This document shows positions 46,657-59,709 of a stretch of DNA of 64,000 nucleotides, in pieces (positions within the stretch are counted from its first letter, which is position 1; each line of letters opens with the position of its first letter). Source of the stretch: Camillea tinctor (Eukaryota > Ascomycota > Sordariomycetes > Xylariales > Xylariaceae); NCBI GenBank assembly GCA_022578605.1, contig MU394096.1, positions 248,001 through 312,000 of the forward strand. The letters are read 5' to 3'. The notes below the pieces were generated by a model. It ran no database searches. It saw only the letters and a program-made list of their open reading frames with translations, and was not told the origin of the DNA. The position numbers and the translations under genes were made by a program.

Positions 46657-49600
46657 ATGGATGGTTGGTCTGTGAAGTGGATGATGAGTCGATGAAACAT
46701 GGTTAGGTTGGTGTCCCAACGCATATAGTGGGTTATACATGCATATATATTTTTTCTTCTCCACGTAGGTGTTATTAGTTAGTCTACCTACAATTCCAAA
46801 CTATATAATCATTCTATGGCTATGAACACACATGTGAATGAAATATGTATCTACGCTCTGTGATCCTCGAAAGGCGTCAAAGAGCTTCATGAGAACTTTC
46901 TTCGTCCCATGGCAGGGAAGATAGACATCATCCTATACACAGAGAACAAGAAACTTGACAGCCATGGAGTGTTGCTTAAGGGAACTAATTAGGAGAGGGA
47001 AAAGTAGGGAGACTATCAGATAGGTATCACGGTAATGCGTGTACAGCATCTCTTGGCTTTTTCGTACGTACGTATTTCACCCATTAGCCTTCACTTACAG
47101 CACACCCACATCCATTATCTACCTCTGTCGGCACCACGGGAATGCACGTTACTTATAGTTAGTTCATGGACCTGAGACTGAAAGGAGGGGCGTGAAGAGG
47201 GATTAAACGAGTTCCTCTTCTCTTCCCTCAACGCTACTCGTGTCTAGTAGTAGCATGGATAAGTGGACGGATGTGTATTCTCTGTATAATACTGAACTTG
47301 GGATCTGCCATGGGGATATATAATAAATTATCATTTTATCTACATCCCGCTCCCACTCCTCCTTATTCGCGTGCCATATCTGGTTACAAACTAGTTCTAG
47401 ACAAAGAGAGACCCTAACATACCTCTATACATTGGTTCGGAGTCATCAATTTTCCTTTTATTATAAAAGGGTGTTAGGTAGGGGTTAGCGGGATCGTCCG
47501 CGGCTGAATTGACTTTATACTACGTGATTCAATGTCTATAAGCCAGCCATAAATCCTATAACCAATATACAGGACCTATACATACTGTCTACTTTCATCT
47601 AGATGAACTAGATCCAGACCAGTACTTCAAGTATAATGTGTTTTCGTGTAGTGGATTTTTCAAGCCAGTTACTCTATTTTCACGTTACTAGTTAGCACAC
47701 CCGGAGGTGAGCTATGGAGGTAGAGATGCTTGCCACAAGCCAGCCCTTCCGCACTCTTATTTCAGGGGCATCTTAATTCTAGAACGATTTTTTTTTCTTC
47801 TATACACGATGTATACACGACTTGTTTCTTTTATCTAGCTCTTCTTCTACCCACCTTGCGCTGGCCAGTAGCCCGCGATCGTTCTAGTAGCGAGGCTAGT
47901 CCACGCGCGTCGTTCCAGATCTACACAACTAAAACCGCCTACACAGACAATACGAGCCCGTTACGTAGATCGAAAACGAAGTAATCGCTAGAAAAAAGTC
48001 CGCTACTCAAGCTCCCCGTACACTGAAATGCCGATTTCTAGAGGGGGGACATTTATGTTTCTACATCACATGTTAAGCCCAAGAAGTCTTGGCAGTCAAA
48101 TACCGAATGCTACAAAGAGGGCATAAGAGGTCCCGATGAGGCTCAAGAGCACCTACATAATCGTCCGGTTTACAGCCAAGTCTGGCGCGGCAGCTCCCGT
48201 CCTCGATGAGGGTGCACGGCGTCATGCATAGATCCTGCGGGAAGGAGAAAGAAAACAAGGTCTGAGCGGGCAGGTCTGAGCAGAGACAGCGGAGTGAAGA
48301 TATAATGAAAGATGTCTGGATATATTATTAATAATAATACTATGAGGGTGGGCATATGTGCTGTCTATATAACCTAGCTGGGCTGAACTTTTTCTTCCCG
48401 GGGCGCTCCTTGTCATTATGCCACTCGCACCTATAACAGACGCGCGAAAATCCGGCATGGCAACCGAATCTAGATCACCGCGCCGTGGAGCCCTTAAAGT
48501 CAGGTTTTTTTTTCACTTTCCCCCCCTTCTGGAGATCTTCATCGGTGTTTATAATTAGGCTTGTGCGGTTCACCGGTATGCATTTTAAAGCAATTCATTT
48601 CTAAGCTTCCTTTTTGAGGGCCCATGCCCGGTCGGCATGAAGATATTATTGCGGGATTGCATAATGGTAGAAATATGACAGATGATATGCGCAGCTTGGC
48701 TTGGGGAGGGGAAAACGTGATGAGCTCGTGATGCGGAGTGGTTTACGGTATGCTCGGAGCATATACTCCTAGGTTAGTTATAAATTGACTGGATTTATTT
48801 ACTGACGCTCTCACGACGGTACGGCATATAACCGTTATCGTTATGTACTAGACTAGGGAGTATTATTCTCCATCGTTATTGCGGGTGCTTCGCTCCTCTC
48901 ACTCCCTTGCTGCCACTATACCCAATGCGGGCAGATCCTAAAGAGTCTCAGCCAACCATCCCCGTAGGTAATAGTGTAGTAAGTTCGTATAGTCGATTTT
49001 TTATAGGGATTATCCTAGGTTCTGATGGAAGTTGTATAATCCGTATGCTTGTTTAAGTCCCCAAGTAAGTATGTAAGTTTGCACATCCTATGCAGCGGCG
49101 CCAAATTCCTTGCGCAAAGAATTAGAATTAATGCAGCCCTTATATATTCAAGTTAGCTCGTTGACCGTTGGGTGTACAATGGTTTCATGTTCAAACTCTC
49201 GAGGTACTCTCAGTTCTCAGATGTCAGTCCTCGAACCCCATCGTATTGATAGATCAAAGTCGACAGCGAGTGTCACTAGAGAGACTATCATTTTCCAGTT
49301 CTACCAATCATGAGAAATATCTTATTCAATACCTGGTGGTGTATATTGGGAAACGTATCGGTATTCCTATGTGTATTGGTTTCCTAGCTTGTTGCCGTGG
49401 GGGCCTTGAATATTAACCGTATAAGTGCACATTCATGAGAGAATCTATAACCGTTCAAGATAGCCATTTAGAGGGAGGGGATGGCAAAAAACAATATTAT
49501 TTGTAGTGTAGATAGGGATTCTCGCTAGCTATAGTCCTTAACCGAGGTCTTAGTGAATTGGTTAACAGGGAGCCCCTTGGTGGCACTGACGATAAAAAGA

Positions 49601-50398
49601 ACTTTTATATCAGGGGAACCATGACACTCTAACGTTTAAGAATACAAGAAATAGTCTGCTAGAGTGTAGGTTTTAGAGAGAAAAGAAAACAATGTATAGG
49701 AGTGAAGAGATGAGCTTCAAAGCACAGCATCGATAGTAATTATAATTATAAATATGGTAATGTTATATAAGACACCAATTGACCAATCTAGGCCATTATT
49801 ATAGTATATATGTTTACATTGAGAATAGTTGTTTTTTAGTGGGTGGCTTGGGTTTGGTGGGCGGTCTCTTATTTGAGGCTTTCATTGCTTTTTTACTCGT
49901 AGATATGTGTATTTCATAGGATTCATTTCCTTCTTATATAATAAAAACCCAAATAAAGGAACTCGTAGCATTATACTTATAAGCGTAAACTCGATTCCTT
50001 GTATTGAATTTTCTTATTTCATATAATTGTCATGTTCATTTCATTATTATAACCCAATAAGGTGATTTTCATATCCAATAGTACTACTATTATTCTCTAA
50101 AGGCGTAGAGAAACATCGAGAGATACACGGTATAATAACTGGCATCATACCACGAATGTGCATAAATACGCAGCATCTTCCGGTCCAAAACGTCTTCTTC
50201 TCGACTTTCACAAACCGCAGCAACTGATACTATATCAACATCTACTCCCTTCTCTACCCCTACTCATCTTTTCCAATACTATTAACAGTTTAACAAAACA
50301 CAAATTAGCCAGCCAAACTCCAGCAGCCAGAGCCCCTTTAACTAACATCTTTACAGTACAATACACACTAATCAACACAGTAACACCCGTCAACCACC
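46657..50398. other. Gene-poor region
   Basis: No supported gene. At about 47860-47990 a stretch is more GC-rich and coding-like (an arginine-rich frame) but lacks a start, domain or splice context; it may be a repeat relic. 49400-50150 is AT-rich. Confidence 0.45.
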
Positions 50399-50542
50399 AT
50401 GGCTCAGCACAGTGTAGAAACACCTACTAATACCGCTGCCCAGCACATCTGTTGTCGCTGGCAAGTGCCTACGGAGTTCTTCTTTGCCATTTGCTAGGTG
50501 TGCAAGCACAACTTTTGCGGCAGCTATAATCCAACTCAGTAA
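50399..50542 (+). pseudogene. Small cysteine-rich protein gene with premature stop
   Basis: ATG at 50399 has a strong context (CACCATGG) after an A/C-rich leader typical of fungal mRNAs. The frame encodes 32 residues, then TAG at 50495-50497, and continues 14 codons to TAA at 50540-50542. Reading the TAG as Gln (CAG to TAG, a CpA to TpA change) would place it between two Cys, in the pattern ICC-(12)-IC-x-VCKHNFC. Five to six Cys plus His suggest a small zinc-binding or disulfide protein. Either the gene is freshly inactivated, or a 32-residue peptide is made. No family recognised. Confidence 0.4.
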
Positions 50543-53500
50543 ATAAGAAGCAAAAATGCATAATTTAGCTAGTTAGGTCGCTTTTCACCCGCCTGTTATA
50601 CCGTACCGGTTAATCTTCAAAGGAAGAAAGTACAGTATAATAGACTAAAGCTGGGTTTTCTTCTTTCTTCCTAAAGGCAGGTTCCTTAAGAGTGAAAGAT
50701 CCGGTCCTCCATCTTATCGTGTACTTTCCTTTTTTGTTCCCTTCTCTTTTCCCCTGAATTGCTATACATACGGTTTCCTACATACATTATTTAATGATAT
50801 TAAAGTGCATATATTCGAAGCGACGGCGTGGTCCGGTGTAGGGAACTGCCTGTAACATACATATGCAGTCTTATCTATAAAGTGACATTCTTATAAAGCT
50901 ACCTTAAATTCAGCTACTACGTAATAATTTCCTTATGTGGTATATTAACACGGATTGACATGCTTATATAATGACTTAACATATATTTTAAGCTGTCCAT
51001 TCATGTTCAAAGTATGTATCTTGCATAATCATATCTTATGACGGATCCAAGATAATCGAGACAAAACCGGAATTTCAGCTTGAACAAAGAATATATAACC
51101 TGACTCCAGGTTATAATGTGCGAGCCAATCTCCATGTTAACACCCGACCTCCCTGCTGAGGGCAAATCTGCGGGCAGCTACCTTACGATGATGAATGAAT
51201 TATCAGGGTCCGAGAACCTACGTCATGCAGGTCTCAGGCGATGACGTAGGGCTCTGAGAGTTTGAGACGGGGGAGGGGAGAGGGGGGGGGTCACTTACCT
51301 ATGGCTTTTGATTCCGTCGTCATTAGTGCGGGTAAATACGATACGATGGCTTGGATTATGATTCTAAGCTTGGTTGGGGTTGGACTTGAAGTCGGGATGG
51401 TCAGATCAGACCGATGAAATAATTGAGGCTCTAAAAGCAATGCAGCTATGTATGTATGTAAGCAACACTGGCAGGCCGAGGGCAGATCGAGTAAGGGAGA
51501 AAGAGAGAGAGAGAGAGAAAATCTAATGCACTCACAGTGGAGTCGGATTGTGTCTCCTCCACTCGGCTGCTCTAGTGTCTGGTGTAGCGTAGTTGTGACC
51601 GAACCGGAGGGATAGAGGGAGCTTCCAAGTGGTTGGATATAGTCTAGTTAGCAACATGGCTGCCTTCTTCATCACAGGCGGCAATGGCGGGCAGGGCGGA
51701 TTTCGGCTGTTTGGTGTAGATTACGCTGATAGGTTCTAGGCCTCTCCAAGTAGATCAACACGTGCACGCTCACACGAGTCTAGGAGGGTGATTAGGAGTG
51801 TTTCCTCCAGCTCGGAGCACATCTCATCACGATGCGAAAATAGGTGATTGGCCACCACAACGGCCTTGGACGTGTTAGACATATGTAGGCTACTAAAAAG
51901 AAACTAGAGGGTAACGAGCTCGATCGAGATAACGGCAAGAGGTGCATAAACAGAGTTTCTCTGAAACTTGACTTACTTGTATGCACAAGGCGGTATCAAC
52001 ATCCGACAGGAATCTCACGATATTTCATCGTCGATGATCGTCGAGGGACAGGGGCAGGTTAGAGCCAAGCATAGCCTGCCAAGGGGTGGCGTAGTACAAT
52101 AGATATCTGTAGCAGAGTATGAGGTTGTATTGTACTACACGATATGTATATATATATCAAGGCGGCAGGACGGAATAGCACGGGTGCGGGTGCACACATG
52201 TTGTGCTTGGAGGGTGATTTACCAACCATCCAACCATCCATTTTCTGTAGACGATATCGTGTCGTGTTCAAGATTGAGATTTGAGAGAGAACCTACCTAC
52301 GCAGCTACGTAATGAAGCACAAACCGCATACACGGAAGAAGGTGTCCAAGGTGTTAGGGTGCCATGGTGTCAGGGGGTATGTGGTAGGTGGTAGGTAGTA
52401 GTAGTAGTAGTAGAAGTAGTACTATAGCGTATACTACCTGGATGCGAGCTATGTATCTTTTTCCCGCTTTTTCTCTCTCTCTTTGTGATTACTTCTCTTT
52501 TCTTTTCTTCTTTTCGTCTTACCCTCTTGGTAGGTAAGGCTGATATGATTTGATTAGCCCTTGCGTATATCTTACCAAATACAGTAGTGATAAGCTGAAG
52601 AAATCCTTGGTGACGTTCTAGATATTTGACCTCAACCATTCGGAGCAAGCTTTGGTGGTATTGCGGAGGGATTGGGACTAGAACCAAACCAGACCAGATC
52701 AGATCAGACACCCCCGACCGGTAGAAGGTAGATGGAACGCAGAATCGAATCTAAGCTTCAATCTTGACAGCCAACAACAAGGTAGGTTGGTACCGAAAAG
52801 GGGTGGGTGATGTCTGTGGGCAAACGAACATGATGGGTGGGATTCTAGTGTAGCATGTAATAAAGAATCACAATATAGGGTTATAGTGTAGGTTGTGGTT
52901 GTATAGGAAAGGAGAACAAGTATTGAATTGATAATGATGATGATGATGATGATGATAACAATAAAATGCGATGATGATGGTACGAAATACTCCGTACACA
53001 TAAGACACACACTAAGTTAGTTAGTACATTAGGGTACTACCACTAACACTAATAATGGTGGTGATGGTGACAAAGCAATGAATCAAAAAGCTGACGATGC
53101 CAGTTTGGGGGTCACGCAAGGGCATGTCGAACTCCTCATTGGCTCTTGTCATTGATTATTTTCAGGGTCAAAAGTGGATCGACATATGGACCTAGTGGGA
53201 TACAGTGGGGCTGATGGGAAAATGACGCTACCTCATACGTCATAAATAGTCGTACCCGGCGCTCTCGGTTAAGCATGAAAGAGTCATGGATGTGACAGGC
53301 TTTTTGGGGACCAGCCCGAAAGGATGGGCGATTCTGGCCTCGATCTGGACAAGTCCTTTAAAAAGGAAAATAAAAATAATGCCTATCAATTTATTTTGTT
53401 CCCTAACTTTTCCTTTTTTTCTTTTCTTTTTCTTTGTTCCATTTTATATAATCTTCCGTGATGCATATTGGTATGGTGCCCGCATAAAGTAGTTAGGCAC

Positions 53501-56500
53501 TTAGTTCCAATACATGCAGGGAGCTACTAGGTATTGTAGGTACCTCCAAGGTACACATAGTAAGTAGTGTGAATTTGCATTGTGAGATTGCAAACGCTGC
53601 CGTAAACTGTAATTAAAAATGGGCTTAATATAGCACATGTTGGCAGCAAACATCGAACCAAGATCGTCGCCGTAAGGTGGTGTTTAAGGCTGTAAACCCA
53701 CTGATTGGGCAGGTACCTTGGCCTCACTCGGTCACGAGGTACGGTAAGGCCTCTTTGGATCTACAATATTTCTAAGCAGATCCCCTTATCAGCTTGGTAT
53801 TCTTGACCCGAACAACATTAGGTTGTCAACTGTGTACTACGAAGGCAAACGGAGGTACTGGTAGGCAATTACACAGAAAATTTCCATTGGGGGGGTAAGC
53901 GGGGAGCTGGAGGGAAGGGGAGGGGGGAAGGTTTGTCAGATCGGTTTAAATTTGTGCCCACCTGGACAATTGACACAGTTTAGCTTCCCCATAACCGTAA
54001 ATTACAGTCACGGCGTATATACACTTAGATTCGTACTTCCAATACTCTACTATAGTACGTACTATTATCACTATCCTATATCATTGATGTATGGAACATT
54101 ACCTAACTGCATCTAAAACAGCAACAAATCTCCTAGGTAAACTCAGTAGGTTAGGTTAAATGCTTGAATGTCCTACCTACATACATACTAATACTGCTTG
54201 CTACCTACCCCACGTATGAGTAGGTACCTGTTCCTCTGTTTTATTTTGAACCATGCAGCATGTTTTAGGTACTTACAAAATAGACTTGCTACTAGGAGAC
54301 CACTAGACACAACATGCAGGTACTATAACTTTGCGCATTGATAACCATTTATACTATTTAGGTAATTGATATCAACCAAAAGATGAATATATATACCAGA
54401 GACAATTGAAATGTTCAAAGAGGTACACTACCTACATATCGTGTAATCATTAACCTTCCTAGGCAACCAAATAACCTTACCCGCGAGTATGTATACCAAC
54501 CTAGTAGCCTAGTAGATGTATAGGAAAATGTCCTATAGGTAGGACTGATAGGTACTGGTAAGGTTAGTTGACGTCGTTCTGTCTGATAGCAGGCCTAATT
54601 TCCGATGCTGATCCCAGCGATGATGAAAAGCGTGATGCATGGATGTCGATGAGATGCGAACGCTCTTTCGGTAGATAGATAGGTACATACATAATCTACA
54701 AAGGTTACCTACGTACATACATACATACATATATTACCTGGAACAGGGAAGGGGGGGAAGGTATATCTCTGGAACCCTGTTTTATGATGATTCGCCCATT
54801 TTCTTCTCTTATCCCCTTGTCTCCTTGTCGCGTTGTGCAACCCTGTGGAAGGAAAGAGAAGCTTGTTGGCCGAAGGCAGTGATGAGCTACGCATATCTTG
54901 GGTGCTTAGCAGCTTAGGTCGAATCGTACGTGCGTTACATACTACCTTGACACGGACTTTGATGTTAGGCTCAAAATCGGAATTCTGGTTCTTTTTGGCA
55001 CGGATTTGGTCATCGGGAGGACCTGCAAGCCAATTGCATCTGATGTAACCTCGAGAAAAAAGGTTGTCTCTATCACCCAAATTACCGGGCTCATCCAGGT
55101 TTACCATGCCCTGTCTTTTCTTTTTATTTTCTCGCCTCTCGCCTTGTGTACATATGTATGTACGTATGTATATATGCATGTGTGTGTGTATGTGTGTGTG
55201 TGTGTGTATGTAAGCCGATAGGTACGTATCAGACCTAGGTATTATATGCGACATGATGTATGTATGTATCAAGCTGACGATATGTATGTGTTTATATTCA
55301 TTTATCTTGGTTGTGCACACCTACACCTACACACATACACGAATACGCACACACCAAACTAATAGGTTATCAACTGAAAGCCAAGGCAATAATGTCTTGA
55401 AGGAAAAAGAAAGAAAGAAAGAAAAAAAGAAAAAAAGAAAGAAACAGAGACAGAATGAGAGAGTCCCTTGACTAGTGTAGAGACTACCTGCCCAATTATA
55501 CATACATGTACGTAGGAACACGCTTGCGTTGTGAGCCTGAAAGGGACTGTGCGCAAGCTGAGTCGTACTCATAAGAACCGTATGGTACAGTACAATACGT
55601 CGTAGTATTAGAGGGTACAAGGCAATACCTGGTATTTACACTAGTCCTGGCTTACCTACCCGCCTAACTTACACTATCTTTACCTTGTACGACTAGACTT
55701 AGCCCAGATCACTACATCATAGCGCCTCACCAACCCGGCTACGATCGCTAAGAAAAGGCCCCATAGGTACCTAGTTGATCCTCCCCATTAACAACGCCGT
55801 CATTTTCCTTTCCCACTTCCCTCTTCTTCTTCTCAAAATCTTCCTTTCAAAGAAACCAACAGGTGAAGGAGAAAAAAACCAGGTATTTTTTTATCTTGAC
55901 GCTACACAATCCTTTTTTAGAACTTGGGCTTCCCGAATAATTTTATCAATCGTATAGACTTATTCATCCCACGAGCGCATCAGCTCAATCTTTGCCAACT
56001 TTTTATTTTATTTTATTTTTTATTTTCCATATTACTCAATACCTTACCTCACTTGTCTCCATCGTGCTATTAGTTCCTTTTTAGTGGTGGAAACCAACCA
56101 GTCAAGTCGGTCAATCCAGTCAGTCAGTCCAATTACCTACCTTCTTAGCGATAGACTTGATTATCGAGAAAGAAAATAAGAGAGAAGAGAGTGAGAGGAG
56201 CAGAAAGAAAAACGAGAGACGGGGTTAAAGAGGGAGAAGAATAAGAATAAGAATAAAATCAAGAATAAGAATTTGCTGTACTTACACATAACCTTCGCCG
56301 ACCTGCCCCATCAGGTTAACAAGTACACATTTCCATTCCATTTAAACATTCAACCCGTTCCGAACCGTCGACCATCCGAACCGCAGTTTTACCAAAAGCG
56401 AATCGTAAACCGAGCAAACAGAAGAAGAAAAACGTCAGCAGCCTGCCGTTCCACTGCCGTACCTGTCTGTCTCTCAACCTGTAATCGATCCACTTGAGTT

Positions 56501-56745
56501 TGTGGATTTGACTTTACTTGATCTTGCGGGTTGTAGAAAGTTAGAGAGGGAGAGAGAAGAGAAAGAAAGAAAAGAAAAGAAGAAACTAAAGCGGAAAAGG
56601 AAAGGCAAGACAAGACAAGACAGGAAAAGGCAGAGAAGGTGAATTACATCTTTTTCGGGGGGACGCCTTGAACAGAAAAGGAAAAAGGAAAAAAAAAAGG
56701 ACCAACAAAAAAGGAAAGAAAAAGAGAGAGAGAGAAAAAGGCAAA
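50543..56745. other. Gene desert with microsatellites; kinase promoter at its right end
   Basis: No supported gene in about 6 kb. Microsatellites: GA at 51499-51519, AGT/AGA-type trinucleotides at 52398-52418, GAT at 52934-52954, ACAT at 54713-54731, GTAT/GT at about 55150-55212, and AAAG at 55407-55443. From 55980 the sequence turns into C/T tracts then A/G tracts, the long 5' leader of the kinase gene. Confidence 0.5.
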
Positions 56746-59709
56746 ATGTCGACCATTCAACAACTTAAGAATTTTATTAGACATGGTAAGTTAGGTATTG
56801 TTGCTATTTCTTCTTTTTCTATTCCCATCCTATTCGTTACCCTTTCTCCCTCTCCCTCTCCCCTACCGTCTCGCCTAGTTGACTTTCCTTTCCCCCTTCA
56901 TCCCCACTATTCTATTCTTTTCGTTTACTCGAGAGACTTCACTAGCTGTCCCTCTTTCCTCTGTTCCCTCGCCAATCCATAAATCTGCCTTCTCTTCCTT
57001 CCTTTTAGTCCAGCCAGCTGGCAAGCAAGCCAACAAGCAAACGAGAAAGCAAGAGAAAAAAAAAACAATGACATATCTCACTTTTCATATATAACCTCCT
57101 TTTTTTATTTTTAACCTACGCCTCTATGTTTACTTATATCCACTGACATCACACATCCCGAAATAGGCAAGCAGGCCAGAGTAAATAACAGCAACAACGA
57201 CGACTCTTCACGGAGACATGAGAATCACCCTACGCAACCTGCTGCGCAACCACAGAGAGCCATGGCGAATGCGACAGATCCGGGTCTAATACCCACCAAC
57301 GACCACAACGGCCACCATCACATTCCAGATGCCTACTCTGTCCAACCGGGGGACAACCAGAACCGTGTTGCCCAGGCCGATGGCGTCGCCGCGCACCGTG
57401 CCGAGGTCAACCAGAGCGTTTCGAGTGGTGGTTCCAAGAGCAAGAGGGCAGACGATGCCCACGTCGCCAAGATTGTCCAGGAAGAGAACGAGAGCCGTAC
57501 CAAGTTTACGAAATACCCCGGGCTGGAGCGATGGGAGTTGATTGAGAAGATGGGAGACGGCGCATTCAGCAACGTTTACCGTGCACGGGATCTTACAGGC
57601 GATGCCGGCGAGTGTGCAATCAAGGTCGTCCGCAAGTATGAGATGAACAACATGCAGGTGAGTTCTGCTGGCGGTTGAGTTATTTGTATCTGGCCGACCA
57701 ATGATTTTCTTGTCTCGCCTACGCCTTTTCTTTTTCTTGCCATGTCTCTTTTTTACCAACGCCGGGATCGTACCATAGGGCAACAAGCATCTACATCCGG
57801 ATTTCAAGGTGCCCAAGGCTGCAGAGGTGCGAAAATTCTTCTTTCCTTTGTCCAAACTATAAGTCATCATGATATCCAGTATCTAGCCTCTCCTACTCTT
57901 TCTACATACCTCGCACGTGTTTGGAATCCCATCTTTGCTTTTTCTAACCTTACTCTTCCACCTCTCTCTCGTCTCTCATCTTTCTCTCTATCTTTCTCTT
58001 TCACATTTCCCTTTCCTTTTTATTTTTGACTCCTCCCTCCATCATTACCCACTATCCTCAACCCCAAGGGAAACCAATCACATGCCCTCGAAGAAAAGAA
58101 GAAGAAAAAAAGAAAGAAAAAAAACCATCTACGTCACATATCTCCAACTCGAGGTACAATGCTGACATACCTACTTTACAGCGAGCGAACATATTAAAGG
58201 AGGTGCAGATCATGCGCCAGCTCGACCACCCCAACATCGTGAAACTGGTGGATTTCTCAGAATCGCGACAGTACTATTACATCATCCTTGAGCTAGCACC
58301 CGGTGGAGAATTATTCCATCAGATTGTGCGTCTCACCTACTTCAGCGAAGAACTGTCGAGACATGTTATCGTGCAAGTAGCGCAGGCGCTTCGATATCTA
58401 CACGAGGAAAAGGGAGTCGTTCATCGGTAAGTGCATTCATCCTCATCTTGCTCACCCAGTCAGTCCAGTTTGCCTTGTTACCAATCCTGTCAACTCTTGG
58501 CGTGTAGCTGGTTTATGAGTGGCGGATATGGCAAGGCAAAAGAGAGCCAAGAGAATACAGTCCTTGGTGCTGATGACGTCACCGGAGAATGCTGCATCTC
58601 TCTTATACCAGTACCTAGTACTAACACGTGGAAATAACAGTGACATCAAGCCCGAAAACATCTTGTTTAGCCCCATTCCGTTTGTTCCGTCGAAGAATCC
58701 AAAGCCGAAGCAACCCGGAGATGAGGACAAGGTAGACGAGGGCGAATTCGTCAAGGGGGTGGGGGCTGGTGGCATCGGCCAAATTAAGATCGCAGACTTT
58801 GGACTGTCCAAAGTCGTCTGGGATAAGCAAACCATGACGCCATGTGGTACCGTCGGGTATACAGCCCCTGAGATCGTCAAAGACGAGCGGTATTCCAAGT
58901 CGGTAGACATGTGGGCCCTTGGTTGTGTGCTCTATACCCTGCTTTGTGGATTCCCCCCATTTTACGATGAGAGCATAGAAGTTCTTACCGAAAAGGTGGC
59001 TAAGGGCCAATACACTTTCCTCTCTCCTTGGTGGGATGACATCTCCAAATCCGCCCAAGATCTGATTTCCCATCTCCTTACTGTCGATCCCGAGAAGCGC
59101 TTCACCATCAATGAGTTCCTGGACCACCCTTGGATCCAAGGGTCTGGTCCCACTCCTCGTGATGAGAAGAAGCAGCAGTACGAGAAGATGCGTGCTTTCG
59201 ACATGGCCAGGTTTGTCGATGGTGATCGACGAATGGATTTTCGGTCGCCTGGTGCTATCAACCTCCGTGAGATCTTCGATGTTGGATATTCCGTCCATCG
59301 ACAAGAAGAGGAGGCCAAGCGCAGAAAGCAGATGGGGACCAAGGGCGGTGCCCCTCCTGCTCGCTTAGCCGGCCTCAACGAGGAAGAATTCGAGGAAGAA
59401 GAATCCGACGACGACGACTCAGACGAGAAAGACTCCCAGTATGTTCACAGATCTGCTGCACAGCAGTTGGAGCAAAGCATGCGGAAGACGAATCTGGGTA
59501 AGGACCAGGATCGTGGCCGAGAACGCGAACGTAATGCGGATCGTGAGCAGCGAGGTTACGGTCAACACAGCGCAACCGTAGCATCAGCTGCGCGACAACA
59601 GGTCCGTGATCGCAATAGGCAGCGAGGGGCATTTGAGCTCAACCTCGACGGCGCGACATTACTAGGACGGCGGGCTGGAAAACCTGCCGCTAGTGTCGGT
59701 GGTTTTTAA
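56746..59709 (+). CDS. Rck2/Srk1-type serine/threonine kinase (MAPKAP-like)
   Basis: Stress-responsive CAMK-group kinase. In yeasts Rck2/Srk1 is a substrate of the Hog1/Sty1 MAP kinase and links osmotic and oxidative stress to translation and cell cycle. Five exons: 56746-56785, 57167-57657, 57779-57826, 58182-58426 and 58641-59709; total 1893 nt, giving 630 residues. The tiny first exon (MSTIQQLKNFIRHG) is separated by a 381-nt intron. The kinase domain begins near residue 137: glycine loop GDGAFSNV (143-150), ATP-binding Lys166, catalytic HRD with Asp276, DFG 327-329, APE and WALGCVLY. The insert between HRD and DFG (about 35 residues with PFVPSKNPKPK and GVGAGGIGQIKIADFG) is characteristic of the Rck2/Srk1 subfamily. 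The C-terminus has an acidic stretch (EEEFEEEESDDDDSDE) and an Arg-rich tail. The introns and the start are confident; the symbol is left empty because orthology was not tested. Confidence 0.92.

Noticed and set aside
45730..46764. A 344-residue open frame on the minus strand
   Set aside because: It is antisense to the GC-rich GH79-like gene; its Arg/Val/His-rich composition is a shadow of third-position G/C in the real gene.
54709..55320. A 203-residue minus-strand frame
   Set aside because: It is built from AC/AT microsatellites (His-Thr and Tyr-Ile runs) in a gene desert, with no domain.
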